Shown here: piece by piece, positions 9,079 through 20,501 of the stretch
Position numbering within the stretch: position 1 is the first letter of the stretch
Layout of the letters: the number at the start of each line of letters is the position of its first letter
Source of the DNA: Alloalcanivorax marinus
GTDB lineage: Bacteria; Pseudomonadota; Gammaproteobacteria; Pseudomonadales; Alcanivoracaceae
Direction: 5' to 3'
NCBI RefSeq assembly: GCF_016906305.1
Contig: NZ_JADDOL010000023.1
Location: forward strand, 1 to 59,102
Length of the DNA: 59,102 nt
Program-made: the position numbers and the translations under genes
The notes under the pieces: generated by a model
Told to the model about the DNA's origin: nothing
Database searches by the model: none
The model's input: only the letters and a program-made list of their open reading frames with translations

Positions 9079-10167
9079 ATGATGAAATCGCTGCGGCGAA
9101 TCCTGTGTCTGGGGGTCCTGTGTCTGGGAATGGGGTCCATCGCCTCCGCGGTGGTGGCCGATACCGTCCAGTTGCGCGACGGGCATCCGGATGTCTACTA
9201 CGTCAAAAAGGGCGACACCCTGTGGGACATCAGTGCCCGCTTCCTGGAGAACCCCTGGCAGTGGCCGGAACTCTGGCACGACAACCCTCAGATCGACAAC
9301 CCGCATCTGATCTATCCCGGCGATGAAATCCGCCTGTTGTGGACCGATGGCGAGCCGCGCCTGACGGTGCGCCGCGACGGCAACAGCCGCACCGAACTGG
9401 CCGACGGCACCGTCAAACTGACGCCCCGGGCCCGGGAGCTGGACCGCGACAGCGCCATCCCCGCGATTCCCATGAACGCCATTCAGAGCTACCTGAAGGA
9501 AGCCCTGGTGGTAACGCGGGCCGAGATCAAGGACGCCCCCTATGTGGTGGGCGGCCAGGACCGCCGGGTGGTGTACGGCATGGGCGACACCGTCTACGCC
9601 CGTGATCCGGACGATCAGTTCGAAAACGCCCCGCCGCGCTTCGGCATCTACCGGGTCGGCGAGGAGTACGTGGACCCGGAAACCGACGAGGTGCTGGGCT
9701 ACGAGGCCCGCCAGATCGGCCTGGCCACCATCACCGCCCACGATGAGGACATGGTCACCATGAAGGTGGTGCGCTCGTCGGAGGACGTGCGCGTGGACGA
9801 CCGCCTGTTCCCGCAGCCGGACCGGCTGGTGCGGGCGGTGCTGTACCCGCACGCGCCGGCGGAGAAAACCACCGGCCACATCATCCGCTTCTTCGACCGC
9901 ATCAACAGTGTGGCCCGCAACGACGTGGTGGTGATCAACAAGGGCGAGCGCGACGGCATGGAGCCCGGTCACGTGCTGGACATCTTCCAGCAGGGCGAGC
10001 TGGTGCGCGACCGCCAGCGTGACGAAATGGTGCGCCTGCCCCGCTCCCGCTCCGGCACCCTGGTGCTGTTCCGGGTGTACGAAAAGGTCAGCTACGGCCT
10101 GATCATGGAATCGGTTCGGCCCATTTACATGAAAGACATCGTGGAAAGCCCGGAGGGCAGTTACTGA
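9079..10167 (+). CDS. LysM peptidoglycan-binding protein
   Basis: Secreted protein of 362 residues with an N-terminal signal peptide (hydrophobic 8-27) and one LysM domain at about 40-88 (VKKGDTLWDISARFL ... HLIYPGDEIRLLW). The remaining 270 residues form the domain seen in the conserved LysM gene located between def and dprA in many gammaproteobacteria. It should bind cell-wall glycan in the periplasm; no catalytic domain is evident. Start ATG at 9079 has AAAAGGA 8 bases upstream; a second ATG follows directly. Head of the rightward lysM-dprA-tsaC-hemF-aroE set. Confidence 0.9.
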   Translation: MMKSLRRILCLGVLCLGMGSIASAVVADTVQLRDGHPDVYYVKKGDTLWDISARFLENPWQWPELWHDNPQIDNPHLIYPGDEIRLLWTDGEPRLTVRRDGNSRTELADGTVKLTPRARELDRDSAIPAIPMNAIQSYLKEALVVTRAEIKDAPYVVGGQDRRVVYGMGDTVYARDPDDQFENAPPRFGIYRVGEEYVDPETDEVLGYEARQIGLATITAHDEDMVTMKVVRSSEDVRVDDRLFPQPDRLVRAVLYPHAPAEKTTGHIIRFFDRINSVARNDVVVINKGERDGMEPGHVLDIFQQGELVRDRQRDEMVRLPRSRSGTLVLFRVYEKVSYGLIMESVRPIYMKDIVESPEGSY

Positions 10168-10195
10168 CCTCCCGGCGCGCACAGGGAGGTGCGCG

Positions 10196-11263
10196 ATGGA
10201 CCCTCAACTCAAACGGCTGGCCCTGGCCGCCGCCTTTTCCCCCGCCTCCGGCCGGCTTGGCCGGGCGCTGCGGGAACGATCCCCGGACCGTCACCGGCCG
10301 CTCGATTATCTGAAACATCTGCCGCCGGCCGGCGACGCCCGTCTGTTGCGTGACCCCGAGACCCTGGCGCCGGTACTGCACGGCCTGGCCGCCCACGGCT
10401 GGCGCTGGCTGGCTTTGGGTGACGACGACTATCCGCCGCTGCTGGCGGACCTGGAGGACGCCCCCGGGGTGCTGGCGGTGCGCGGCGACCCGGCGGTGCT
10501 GTCGGCGCCGCAGCTGGCGCTGGTGGGCGCCCGTCACGCCAGCGCCGACGGCCTCGACAACGCGCACCGTTTCGCCCGCGCCTTCGCCGGGGCCGGCTTC
10601 ACGGTGACCAGCGGCCTGGCCCTGGGCGTGGACGGGGCGGCCCATCAGGGTGCTCTGGCCGGCGGCGGGACCACCGTGGCGGTGCTGGGCTGCGGGCCGG
10701 ACCGGATTTACCCGGCGCGCCATGCGGGCCTGGCGGAACGCATTGTCCAGGGCGGCGGTGCGCTGGTCACCGAGTTCGCTCCGGGTGCCGGGCCCCTGGG
10801 CCCGCATTTTCCCCTGCGCAACCGGGTGATCAGCGGCCTCAGCCTGGCCACGGTGGTGGTGGAAGCGGCCCTGCGCAGCGGCTCCCTGATCACCGCCCGC
10901 ACCGCCGCCGAGCAGGGCCGCGAGGTGTTCGCGGTGCCGGGCTCGCTGCACAACCCGCTCAGCAAGGGCTGCCACCGGCTGCTGCGGGACGGCGCCAACT
11001 GGCTGGAAAGCGTGGACGACGTGCTGGCCGCGTTCGGTGATTTTCGTCGCACCGTGGAACACAGCCCGGCGCTCAATACCACGCGCCCCGGCGGCTTGCT
11101 CCGGCACTTCACCGGTGGCGTCAACGACCTGGATGCCCTGTGCCGGCGCAGCGGCCTGGCCATGGCCGAGCTGGCCGATCAGCTGGCGGAACTGGAGCTG
11201 GAAGGCCGCGTGCAGCGAGTGGCCGGCGGTTACACGGCGCGCACCGCGCCGTCCCGGGACTGA
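10196..11263 (+). CDS. dprA: DNA-processing protein DprA
   Basis: Binds incoming single-stranded DNA during natural transformation and loads RecA. The Rossmann-fold core is clear: LVGARHAS, GLALGVDGAAHQGAL, GCGPDRIYP, FPLRNRVISGLS, SGSLITA and VPGSLHNPLSKGCHRLL. A C-terminal winged-helix (DML1-like) domain follows from about 295. 355 residues. ATG at 10196 follows a strong GGGAGG. Conserved neighbour order with tsaC, hemF and aroE supports the call; presence alone does not prove competence. Confidence 0.96.
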   Translation: MDPQLKRLALAAAFSPASGRLGRALRERSPDRHRPLDYLKHLPPAGDARLLRDPETLAPVLHGLAAHGWRWLALGDDDYPPLLADLEDAPGVLAVRGDPAVLSAPQLALVGARHASADGLDNAHRFARAFAGAGFTVTSGLALGVDGAAHQGALAGGGTTVAVLGCGPDRIYPARHAGLAERIVQGGGALVTEFAPGAGPLGPHFPLRNRVISGLSLATVVVEAALRSGSLITARTAAEQGREVFAVPGSLHNPLSKGCHRLLRDGANWLESVDDVLAAFGDFRRTVEHSPALNTTRPGGLLRHFTGGVNDLDALCRRSGLAMAELADQLAELELEGRVQRVAGGYTARTAPSRD

Positions 11264-11321
11264 CGTCGGCCACGGCAATCGGTATCCTTGCCCGGTCCCT
11301 GACTACCGATGCCCGCGACCC

Positions 11322-13614
<2,293 letters not shown>

Positions 13615-13699
13615 GCCCGCCCCGGGCGCCGCGCGGTTTTACAACTTTTGTCGTCGCGCCGCTGGTGGCGGCGGCAAGGACGCGGTGAAATATTCGCCG

Positions 13700-13725
13700 G
13701 CGGTCGCCGGGGCGGCCGCTTTTTT
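13700..13725 (+). terminator. Rho-independent terminator after aroE
   Basis: GCGGTCGC and GCGGCCGC (700-707 and 712-719 of the 13 kb line) form an 8-bp stem with one G-U pair and a 4-base loop, followed by six T at 13720-13725. Confidence 0.65.
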
Positions 13726-13798
13726 CGCCTGACTGATTTTGTTTTTCGCGCCGTTCGAGCGGTGTGCTTGCCCGTTTGCGTTTCGTGGAGATTCACCA

Positions 13799-14785
13799 AT
13801 GCGTGCACTGTTGGGTACGATGATGTTGGCCGGCCTGCTGGGTCCGACCTTCGGCCAGGCCGATACGCTCGGCTTCTCGTGGGACAACGACCTGTTTCTC
13901 GGCCAGGACAAGAACTACACCAACGGGGTGCGGTTCAGCTGGGTGGGCGACGGGCAGGACGATTGCGAGCACAACGGCGGCGCCACCTGCGCGGTGGCCC
14001 GTACCCTGGATCCGCTACCCGGCATTTCCGCCGCCGACGAACGCCATGCGCTGACCGTCAGCCTCGAGCAGATCATGATCACCCCCTCGGACATCGAGCG
14101 GACCACGCCGGACTACAACGACCTGCCCTATGTGGGTTACGCCAATCTGGAAGTGGGTCTGTTCAGCTGGGACCAGCGCAATCTGTACGGCTACGGTCTG
14201 CGCGTGGGTGTGGTCGGGCCGGATTCCGGCGCCGAGAACAGCCAGAAGTTCGTGCACCGGGTGGTCGGCTCCAACGAGCCCGAGGGCTGGGACAACCAGC
14301 TGGGACCGGACACCATCGGCGGCGCCTGGTTCATACAGGCCCACCGGCTGTTCCGGCACACCGGCGACCACGGCTATGAAACCGAGCTGGGCACCGCCTG
14401 GGGCATCGACGCCAACAACTTTGACGGCCATGCCCAGGCCGGCGGCTTCGTGCGCTTCGGGCGCAACCTGCCGGGCAATTTCATTCCCGACTACGCCGGC
14501 ATCGGCACCGCCGGCTCCCTGGTGGGCCTGTTCGACCGCCGCGGCTTCGGTTGGGAGCTTTTCCTGGGTCTGGCCGGTCAGTACACCGGTTACTCCTACA
14601 TCGAGGAGCACGCCGGGCCCTACGACATCGAAGCCCGCGACTTCACCGGCACCGCCATTGGTGGCTTCGGCCTGCGCAACGACGGCTTCAGCTTCACCAT
14701 GACGCTGCAGACCTCCACCTCGCCGCTGCGCGACAGCAACGACCCGCTCAGCTTCGGCAACCTGTCGTTTATGTGGGCGATCTAG
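13799..14785 (+). CDS. LpxR-family outer-membrane lipid A deacylase (DUF2219)
   Basis: 328 residues with a signal peptide (MRALLGTMMLAGLLGPTFGQA, cleavage near 20-22) followed directly by the LpxR family signature SWDNDLFLGQDKNYTNG, which contains the Asn-Asp and Thr residues of the active site, and later VHRVVGSNEPEGWDNQL with the candidate catalytic His. Alternating polar/hydrophobic strands and a C-terminal aromatic-hydrophobic ending (NLSFMWAI) fit an outer-membrane barrel. LpxR removes the 3'-acyloxyacyl group of lipid A; whether this homologue does is inferred from family. ATG 13799 has GTGGAGA upstream. Its 3' end overlaps the convergent carbonic-anhydrase gene by 17 bp. Confidence 0.87.
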   Translation: MRALLGTMMLAGLLGPTFGQADTLGFSWDNDLFLGQDKNYTNGVRFSWVGDGQDDCEHNGGATCAVARTLDPLPGISAADERHALTVSLEQIMITPSDIERTTPDYNDLPYVGYANLEVGLFSWDQRNLYGYGLRVGVVGPDSGAENSQKFVHRVVGSNEPEGWDNQLGPDTIGGAWFIQAHRLFRHTGDHGYETELGTAWGIDANNFDGHAQAGGFVRFGRNLPGNFIPDYAGIGTAGSLVGLFDRRGFGWELFLGLAGQYTGYSYIEEHAGPYDIEARDFTGTAIGGFGLRNDGFSFTMTLQTSTSPLRDSNDPLSFGNLSFMWAI

Positions 14786-15314
14786 CTTCCGCCCGGTAAT
14801 CGTCCTTGAGTTTGACGTAGTTGCCGGCCACGTAGGGCAGAAAACGCAACTCCTGCTCGGTGAGCTCGCGCACCGGGCGGGCCGGGCGACCCCGATACAG
14901 CCAGCCGGATTCCAGCCGTTTGCCCGGGCTCACCAGGCTGCCGGCGGCCAGCATCACGTCGCTTTCCACCACCGCGCCGTCCATGATCATGGTCTGCATG
15001 CCGATCATCACCCGGTCGCCCACGGTGCAGCCGTGCAGCATCGCCTGGTGGCCGATGGTCACGTCCTCGCCGATGTCCAGCGGGAAACCGCCAGGATTGA
15101 ACTCGGAGGCGTGTGTGATGTGCAGCACCGCGTTATCCTGCACGCTGGTGCGCGCGCCCACGCGGATGCGGTGCATGTCGCCGCGCACCACCGCGCCCGG
15201 CCACAGGGATACGTCGTCGGCCAGTTCCACCTCACCGATCACGGTGGCGGCCGGGTCCACCCAGACCCGTTCACCCAGGGTCGGCGCCTTGTCTTTGAAG
15301 GGGCGAATCCCCAT
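14769..15314 (-). CDS. Gamma-carbonic anhydrase family protein (YrdA-like)
   Basis: Left-handed beta-helix hexapeptide-repeat protein of 181 residues. The likely metal ligands are His68 (in LHITH), His89 and His94 (GHQAMLHGC), with the 5-residue spacing of the Cam/YrdA family. Many YrdA homologues lack demonstrated carbonic anhydrase activity, so catalysis is not certain. Start ATG at 15314 follows CAGGAG; the open frame extends far upstream but only as antisense of prlC. Divergent from prlC, 51 bp apart. Confidence 0.92.
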   Translation of the reverse strand: MGIRPFKDKAPTLGERVWVDPAATVIGEVELADDVSLWPGAVVRGDMHRIRVGARTSVQDNAVLHITHASEFNPGGFPLDIGEDVTIGHQAMLHGCTVGDRVMIGMQTMIMDGAVVESDVMLAAGSLVSPGKRLESGWLYRGRPARPVRELTEQELRFLPYVAGNYVKLKDDYRAEARSPT

Positions 15315-15365
15315 TTCACTACTCCTGAACGTTTCCGTTACCGCCCGTTTATACCGAGAGGTCCC

Positions 15366-17402
15366 ATGAGCCACAATCCGCTGATCGATTATCCGGATCT
15401 GCCGCCGTTTTCCGACATCCGCCCCGAGCACGTGCAGCCGGCGGTGGACGCGCTGGTGGCCGCCGGTCGCGAACGCATCCGCGAGGTGCTGGCCAAGGGC
15501 GACTTCAGCTACCGCGCCCTGGAGCAGACCCTGGCCGAGGAAGACGACCGCCTCGGCAAGGCGTTCGGTCCGGTGGGCCACCTCAACGCGGTGGCCCAGA
15601 ACGAGGCCCTGCGCGAGGCCTACAACGCCTGCCTGCCGCTGCTCAGTGAATACGGCACCGAGGTGGGCCAGAACGAAGCGCTGTTCGCCGCCTATCAGGC
15701 GCTGCGCGACAGCGACGAATTCCAGCAGCTCAGCCCGGCCCGGCGCAAGGACATCGACAATACCCTGCGTGATTTCCGCCTCTCCGGCGTGGCGCTGTCC
15801 GGCGAGCAGAAAAAGCAGTACATGGAGAACGCCAAGCGGCTCTCCGAGCTGACCACCCGCTTCGAGAACAACCTGCTCGACGCCACCCAGGCCTGGAGCA
15901 AGCTGGTCACCGACGAAGCCGAACTGGACGGCCTGCCGGAAACCGCCCTGGCCGGCACCGCCGACCGGGCCCGGGCCGAGGGCCATGAACAGGGCTGGCT
16001 GCTGACCCTGGACGTACCGGTGTTTATCGCCGTGATGAGCCATGCGCGCAACCGCGCCCTGCGCGAGGAAATGTACCGCGCCTTCACCACCCGGGCCTCC
16101 GACCAGGGGCCCCAGGCCGGCGAATACGACAACGCCGGGGTCATGGACGAGATTCTCAAACTGCGCCATGCCCAGGCCAGCCTGCTCGGGTTCGCCAATT
16201 ACGCCGAGGAATCCCTGGCCACCAAGATGGCCCGGGACGTGGACGAGGTGATGACCTTCCTGCACGACCTGGCGCGCCGCGCCAAACCCCAGGCGGAACA
16301 GGAGCTGGCGGACCTGAAGGCGTTTGCCGCCGAACAGGGCGCCGATGAGTTGCAACCCTGGGATCTGGGCTTCTGGAGCGAACGGCTGCGCGAAGCCCGC
16401 TACGACCTGTCCGAGGAGGCCCTGCGCCCCTGGTTCCCGGCGGAGACCGTCATCGACGGCATGTTCCAGGTGGTGGGCAAGCTGTTCGGCATCCGCTTCC
16501 GGCCCCGGGAGGACGTGGACACCTGGCACCCGGACGTGCGCTTCTACGAGCTGGTGGACGACGACGGCACCGTGCGCGCCGCCTTCTACCTGGATATGTA
16601 CGCGCGCACCGGCAAGCGGGGCGGCGCCTGGATGGACGATGCCCGCATCCGCCGCCGTCGTCTGGACGGCTCCCTGCAAACGCCGGTGGCCTACCTGACC
16701 TGCAACTTCGCGCCGCCGGCCGGCGGCAAGCCGGGGCTGCTGACCCACGACGAGGTGGTCACGCTGTTCCACGAGTTCGGCCACGGTCTGCACCATATGC
16801 TCACCGAACAGGACGTGCCCGGGATTTCCGGCATCAACGGCGTGGCCTGGGACGCGGTGGAGCTGCCCAGCCAGTTTCTGGAAAACTGGTGCTGGACCGA
16901 GGAAGGGCTGGCGCTGATCTCCGGCCACTATGAAACCGGCGAGCCGCTGCCCAAGGCGATGCTGGAAAAGATGCTCGCCGCCAAGAATTTTCAGAGCGCC
17001 ATGGGCATGATGCGGCAGCTGGAATTTTCCCTGTTCGACATGCGTCTGCACGCCGAATACCAAGATGGCATGAGCATCCAGAAGGTGCTCGACGAAGTGC
17101 GCGAGGAGGTATCGGTGGTGCGGCCGCCGGCCTTCAACCGCTTCCAGAACGGCTTCGCGCACATCTTCGCCGGCGGCTACGCGGCGGGCTATTACAGCTA
17201 CAAATGGGCGGAGGTACTGTCCTGCGACGCCTATTCCCGCTTCGAGGAAGAGGGCCCGTTCAACGCCGACACCGGTCGGGATTTCCGCGAGAAAATCCTG
17301 GCCCAGGGCGGCAGCCAGGAGCCCATGGAACTGTTCGTGGCGTTCCGTGGCCGCGAGCCGAGCGTGGAGCCGCTGCTGCGGCACAGCGGTATCGGAGCCT
17401 GA
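15366..17402 (+). CDS. prlC: Oligopeptidase A (M3 metallopeptidase)
   Basis: Cytoplasmic zinc peptidase that degrades signal peptides and other short peptides. 678 residues, close to E. coli PrlC (680). The HExxH zinc site appears as TLFHEFGHGLHHML in the last third, followed by ISGINGVAWDAVELPSQ which is typical of M3A enzymes. ATG 15366 follows AGAGG. yheV lies one base after the stop. Confidence 0.97.
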   Translation: MSHNPLIDYPDLPPFSDIRPEHVQPAVDALVAAGRERIREVLAKGDFSYRALEQTLAEEDDRLGKAFGPVGHLNAVAQNEALREAYNACLPLLSEYGTEVGQNEALFAAYQALRDSDEFQQLSPARRKDIDNTLRDFRLSGVALSGEQKKQYMENAKRLSELTTRFENNLLDATQAWSKLVTDEAELDGLPETALAGTADRARAEGHEQGWLLTLDVPVFIAVMSHARNRALREEMYRAFTTRASDQGPQAGEYDNAGVMDEILKLRHAQASLLGFANYAEESLATKMARDVDEVMTFLHDLARRAKPQAEQELADLKAFAAEQGADELQPWDLGFWSERLREARYDLSEEALRPWFPAETVIDGMFQVVGKLFGIRFRPREDVDTWHPDVRFYELVDDDGTVRAAFYLDMYARTGKRGGAWMDDARIRRRRLDGSLQTPVAYLTCNFAPPAGGKPGLLTHDEVVTLFHEFGHGLHHMLTEQDVPGISGINGVAWDAVELPSQFLENWCWTEEGLALISGHYETGEPLPKAMLEKMLAAKNFQSAMGMMRQLEFSLFDMRLHAEYQDGMSIQKVLDEVREEVSVVRPPAFNRFQNGFAHIFAGGYAAGYYSYKWAEVLSCDAYSRFEEEGPFNADTGRDFREKILAQGGSQEPMELFVAFRGREPSVEPLLRHSGIGA

Positions 17403-17403
17403 T

Positions 17404-17604
17404 ATGGCGGTAAAGCGTCAATTCATCGCCGGCGCCGCCTGCCCGTCCTGCGGCGCCCTTGATCGGGTCCAGCGCTGCCTGGACGGCGAACGCATCTGGA
17501 TGGAGTGCGTTGCCTGCGGCATGGTCCGCGATCTGGACCAGCAGCCCGCCGCCGTCGGCGCCAATGAACAACCGGTCGCTCTGCGAGGGCCCAAATCACG
17601 CTGA
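17404..17604 (+). CDS. yheV: YheV-family zinc-ribbon protein
   Basis: 66-residue protein with two CxxC pairs (CPSC and CVAC, 26 residues apart from first to last pair), the probable zinc ribbon of the YheV/DUF2387 family. It begins one base after the prlC stop; the prlC-yheV pairing is conserved in gammaproteobacteria. Function is not established. Confidence 0.88.
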   Translation: MAVKRQFIAGAACPSCGALDRVQRCLDGERIWMECVACGMVRDLDQQPAAVGANEQPVALRGPKSR

Positions 17605-17627
17605 CACGATGGGAGAAGGGAGGAAGG

Positions 17628-17903
17628 ATGGCACATCGTCGAGCCGATGACCCCTTGACGCTGCATATGGGGCACGAGGAGTTGGTGATCCGGCGGCGTT
17701 ACGAGACGCTGAGCATCATCAACGACTTTCTGATCGCCATCTGGTTTCTGGTGGGCAGCATTCTGTTTCTGTATCCCAGCCTGGCGGAGCCGGCGGCCTG
17801 GCTGTTCATCATCGGCAGTTTCCAGTTCCTGATCCGGCCCACCCTTCGATTGCTCAGCCATATTCACCTGCAGCGCGTGCCGGAAAGCGACTGGGAACGT
17901 TAG
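17628..17903 (+). CDS. YrhK-domain membrane protein
   Basis: 91 residues with a YrhK-like core: LVIRRRYETLSIINDFLIA followed by two hydrophobic helices (about 33-52 and 57-76) separated by a short loop, and RPTLRL after the second. ATG 17628 has GGGAGGAAGG upstream. Probably a small inner-membrane protein; role unknown. Likely co-transcribed with prlC-yheV. Confidence 0.82.
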   Translation: MAHRRADDPLTLHMGHEELVIRRRYETLSIINDFLIAIWFLVGSILFLYPSLAEPAAWLFIIGSFQFLIRPTLRLLSHIHLQRVPESDWER

Positions 17904-17933
17904 CGCCGTTCCCGGTCGCCGGTGGCGTCCGCT

Positions 17934-18527
17934 TCAGGGCATCCAACTGGTCGCGGACAGGCTGTAAAGAAGCAGGGCGGCGCTGATCAGCGCCAGCACC
18001 ATCAGCACGATGGCGATGATGCCCAGTACCATGCCGGCGGTGGTTTGCGGGCGGCCCCGCGGGTCCATGGCGCCGGCGTCCATGGCCGCCAGATCGCGAA
18101 TCCCCAGCACCATGGCGATCACCCCCAGGGGCGCGAAAATCGCCACCGACAGTATCCCCATGACCAGAATCGGCGCGCCCCGGTGAGGGCGGGCATCGGG
18201 CGCCACCTCCACGACCGGGGCGGCCCGTCCGGCGAATGCCGCCGTCAGCAACAGCGCGGAAGCGCTCAGCCCCAGTATGAAGTGCACCGCTGAAGCGATC
18301 AGGCTGTAGGTCTCCCAGGTGATCACGCCGTCGCTGGCCAGACGCACCAGGAACATGTTGGCCAGCATCATGAAGGCCCCCTGGAGCAGCATCAGGGCGC
18401 TGGCGATGATCACCATGATCGCCGGTTTGCGGTAGCGGGACAGAAACGCGCAGCCCAGAACGATGCCGATCAGAGCGGGTACGATCAGCGGAAAGACAGC
18501 CAGAAAATTACCAAACACTGCGGACAT
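17934..18527 (-). CDS. DUF4190-like membrane protein
   Basis: 197-residue protein with five or so hydrophobic helices. Three lie in the first half, and a C-terminal part (APILVMGILSVAIFAPLGVIAMVLGI ... TAGMVLGIIAIVLMVLALI) has the two-helix pattern of DUF4190 proteins. I chose ATG 18527 because AAGGAGC lies 9 bases upstream; a TTG at 18536 is too close to that site. No function can be assigned. Confidence 0.75.
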   Translation of the reverse strand: MSAVFGNFLAVFPLIVPALIGIVLGCAFLSRYRKPAIMVIIASALMLLQGAFMMLANMFLVRLASDGVITWETYSLIASAVHFILGLSASALLLTAAFAGRAAPVVEVAPDARPHRGAPILVMGILSVAIFAPLGVIAMVLGIRDLAAMDAGAMDPRGRPQTTAGMVLGIIAIVLMVLALISAALLLYSLSATSWMP

Positions 18528-18607
18528 ACCGGTCAAGCTCCTTGAAGGTTTATGCGCAGGACCATACCGGGGCGCGCCGCCGCTGTCAGGCGAGAGCGCG
18601 ATGAACC

Positions 18608-18635
18608 AAAAAAAAGCCCCGCCGGGCGGCGGGGC
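18608..18635 (-). terminator. Rho-independent terminator of fpr
   Basis: GCCCCGCC-GGGC-GGCGGGGC stem followed on the minus strand by eight T (A-tract at 18608-18615). It lies 25 bp beyond the fpr stop. Confidence 0.88.
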
Positions 18636-18659
18636 AGGTACTGAAGATTCAGCGCGGGC

Positions 18660-19436
18660 TTATTTCTCGACGAAAGCGCGCTCGATCACGTATTCGTGGG
18701 CGTGGCCGCCGCGGGACTCACGGAAGCCCCAACCGTCCAGAATGTCGGTGAGATCCTTGAGCATGGCCGGGCTGCCGCACAGCATGAAGCGGTCTTCGTC
18801 CAGATTCGGGGTCGGCAGGTTCAGATCCTCGAAGATCTTGCCGGAGGTCATCAGGTCGGTCAGGCGGCCCTTGTTGCGGTACGGCTCCCGGGTCACGGTG
18901 GGGTAGTACAGCAGCTGGTTGCGCACGTACTCGCCGAAGAATTCATTGTTCGGCAGTTCGTTCTCGATGATTTCCCGGTAGGCCAGCTCGGAGGTGTAGC
19001 GCACCCCGTGGGTGAGAATCACCTGGTCGAACTGGTCGTAGATTTCCGGGTCCTTGATGATGCTCATGAACGGCGCCAGGCCGGTGCCGGTGGACAGCAG
19101 CCACAGGCGCTTGCCGGGGCGCAGATGATCCGCCACCAGGGTGCCGGTGGGCTTGCGGCTCACGTAAATCTTGTCGCCGGGCTGAATTTTCTGCAGCTGG
19201 GAGGTGAGCGGGCCGTCCGGCACCTTGATGCTGAAGAACTCCAGCTCTTCCTCGTAATTGGCGCTGGCGATGGAATAGGCGCGCAGCAGCGGCCGGCCAC
19301 CCTCCTGCTCCAGGCCGATCATGGTGAAATGACCGTTCTTGAAGCGGAAACCCGGGTCCCGACTGGTGGTGAAGCTGAACAGCGTGTCGTTCCAATGGTG
19401 CACGCTGGTGACGGTTTCGGTATTCAAATTTGACAT
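18660..19436 (-). CDS. fpr: Ferredoxin--NADP+ reductase
   Basis: FAD flavoprotein exchanging electrons between NADPH and ferredoxin/flavodoxin, important in oxidative-stress defence. 258 residues, matching the Pseudomonas/Azotobacter FPR subclass. FAD motif RAYSIAS (52-58), NADP loop STGTGLAPF (115-123), CGSP and the C-terminal ending AFVEK are all present. Divergent from a FinR-like LysR gene with a 168-bp regulatory region. Confidence 0.96.
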   Translation of the reverse strand: MSNLNTETVTSVHHWNDTLFSFTTSRDPGFRFKNGHFTMIGLEQEGGRPLLRAYSIASANYEEELEFFSIKVPDGPLTSQLQKIQPGDKIYVSRKPTGTLVADHLRPGKRLWLLSTGTGLAPFMSIIKDPEIYDQFDQVILTHGVRYTSELAYREIIENELPNNEFFGEYVRNQLLYYPTVTREPYRNKGRLTDLMTSGKIFEDLNLPTPNLDEDRFMLCGSPAMLKDLTDILDGWGFRESRGGHAHEYVIERAFVEK

Positions 19437-19491
19437 AAGCTAATGCGCTTTTATTCCCAAATCTTCAGTTGGTGAGAATGTAACCACTTTT

Positions 19492-19544
19492 CCGATATCG
19501 GTAAAATGGGTAATTCCGATATTTGATATCGACGTTGCCGATAT
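19492..19544. promoter_or_regulatory. Cluster of CGATAT half-sites between fpr and finR
   Basis: Three dyads built from the same hexamer: CCGATATCGG (19492-19501), CGATAT-TTG-ATATCG (19517-19531), and the latter ATATCG paired with CGATAT (19526-19544, 7-base gap). Repeats recur about every 22-24 bp, i.e. two helical turns, as LysR tetramers require. FinR is the expected binder by analogy with Pseudomonas. Confidence 0.7.
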
Positions 19545-19604
19545 ATAAACGCTAATAGTTCGCATTTGTGCGCCGCGGGCGCATATATACACGGGATCGC
19601 CGCC

Positions 19605-20495
19605 ATGCGCTACACCCTGAGGCAGTTGGAAGTCTTTCTGGCCACCGCCCATTTCGAAAACGTGAGCCGCGCCGCCGCCCATCTCAGCATGTCCCAGTCC
19701 GCCGCCTCCGGGGCGCTCAAGGAGCTGGAATCCCAGTTCGAGGTGAAGCTGTTCGAACGCGCCGGCAAGCGGCTGCGCCTCAACGAACTGGGCCGTCAGC
19801 TCTGGCCCCGGGCCGAGGCGTTGCTGGCCCAGGCCCGGGACCTGGAGGCCGGCCTGCTGGCCCACCAGGAACTGGGTCAGCTCAAGGTGGGGGCGACCCT
19901 CACCATCGGCAACTACCTGGCGGTCAGCATCATGGCCCGCTATATGGCCGAGCAGCCCGGTGCCCGCGTGCAGCTGGAAGTGGCCAACACCCGCAACATT
20001 GTTGACCGGGTGTTGGGCTTCGACCTTGATCTGGGTCTGATCGAGGGTGAAATCAATCACCGGGACCTGGATCTGCTGCCCTGGCGGGACGACGAGCTGG
20101 TGGTGTTCTGCGCGCCGGACCATCCGCTGGCCGGACGCGAGCGCCTCGACGATGACGACCTCAAGGCCGCCACCTGGATCGTGCGCGAGCCCGGCTCCGG
20201 CACCCGCCAGACCTTCGAGCGCGGCATGCACGGCATTCTGCCGGATCTGCACCTGCTGCTGGAGCTGGAACACACCGAGGCGATCAAGCGCGCGGTGGAA
20301 ACCGGGCTCGGCATCAGTTGCCTGTCACGGGTGTCCCTGCGCGAGGCGTTCCGGCGTGGTTCCCTGGTGCCGCTGCCGGTGCCAGGGCGGGACTTCAGCC
20401 GCGCGTTCTATTTCGTGCTGCACCGGGAGAAGTACCGCAGCCCGGGGGTGGAGCGCTGGCTGGAGCTGTGCCGGGCGTCCACCGCGCCAGGCTGA
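19605..20495 (+). CDS. finR: LysR-family regulator, FinR-like
   Basis: 296 residues with an N-terminal LysR winged helix (LRQLEVFLATAHFENVSRAAAHLSMSQSAASGALKELE, residues 4-41) and a periplasmic-binding-like effector domain. In Pseudomonas the divergent LysR gene next to fpr is FinR, needed to induce fpr under superoxide and sulfur-related stress; position and sequence support orthology, but the effector is unknown. ATG at 19605. Confidence 0.85.
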   Translation: MRYTLRQLEVFLATAHFENVSRAAAHLSMSQSAASGALKELESQFEVKLFERAGKRLRLNELGRQLWPRAEALLAQARDLEAGLLAHQELGQLKVGATLTIGNYLAVSIMARYMAEQPGARVQLEVANTRNIVDRVLGFDLDLGLIEGEINHRDLDLLPWRDDELVVFCAPDHPLAGRERLDDDDLKAATWIVREPGSGTRQTFERGMHGILPDLHLLLELEHTEAIKRAVETGLGISCLSRVSLREAFRRGSLVPLPVPGRDFSRAFYFVLHREKYRSPGVERWLELCRASTAPG

Positions 20496-20501
20496 GGAGA
20501 A

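Noticed and set aside
15314-17384. N-terminal extension of the gamma-carbonic anhydrase frame
   Set aside because: It is antisense to prlC; the ATG at 15314 has a good ribosome site and gives the family length.
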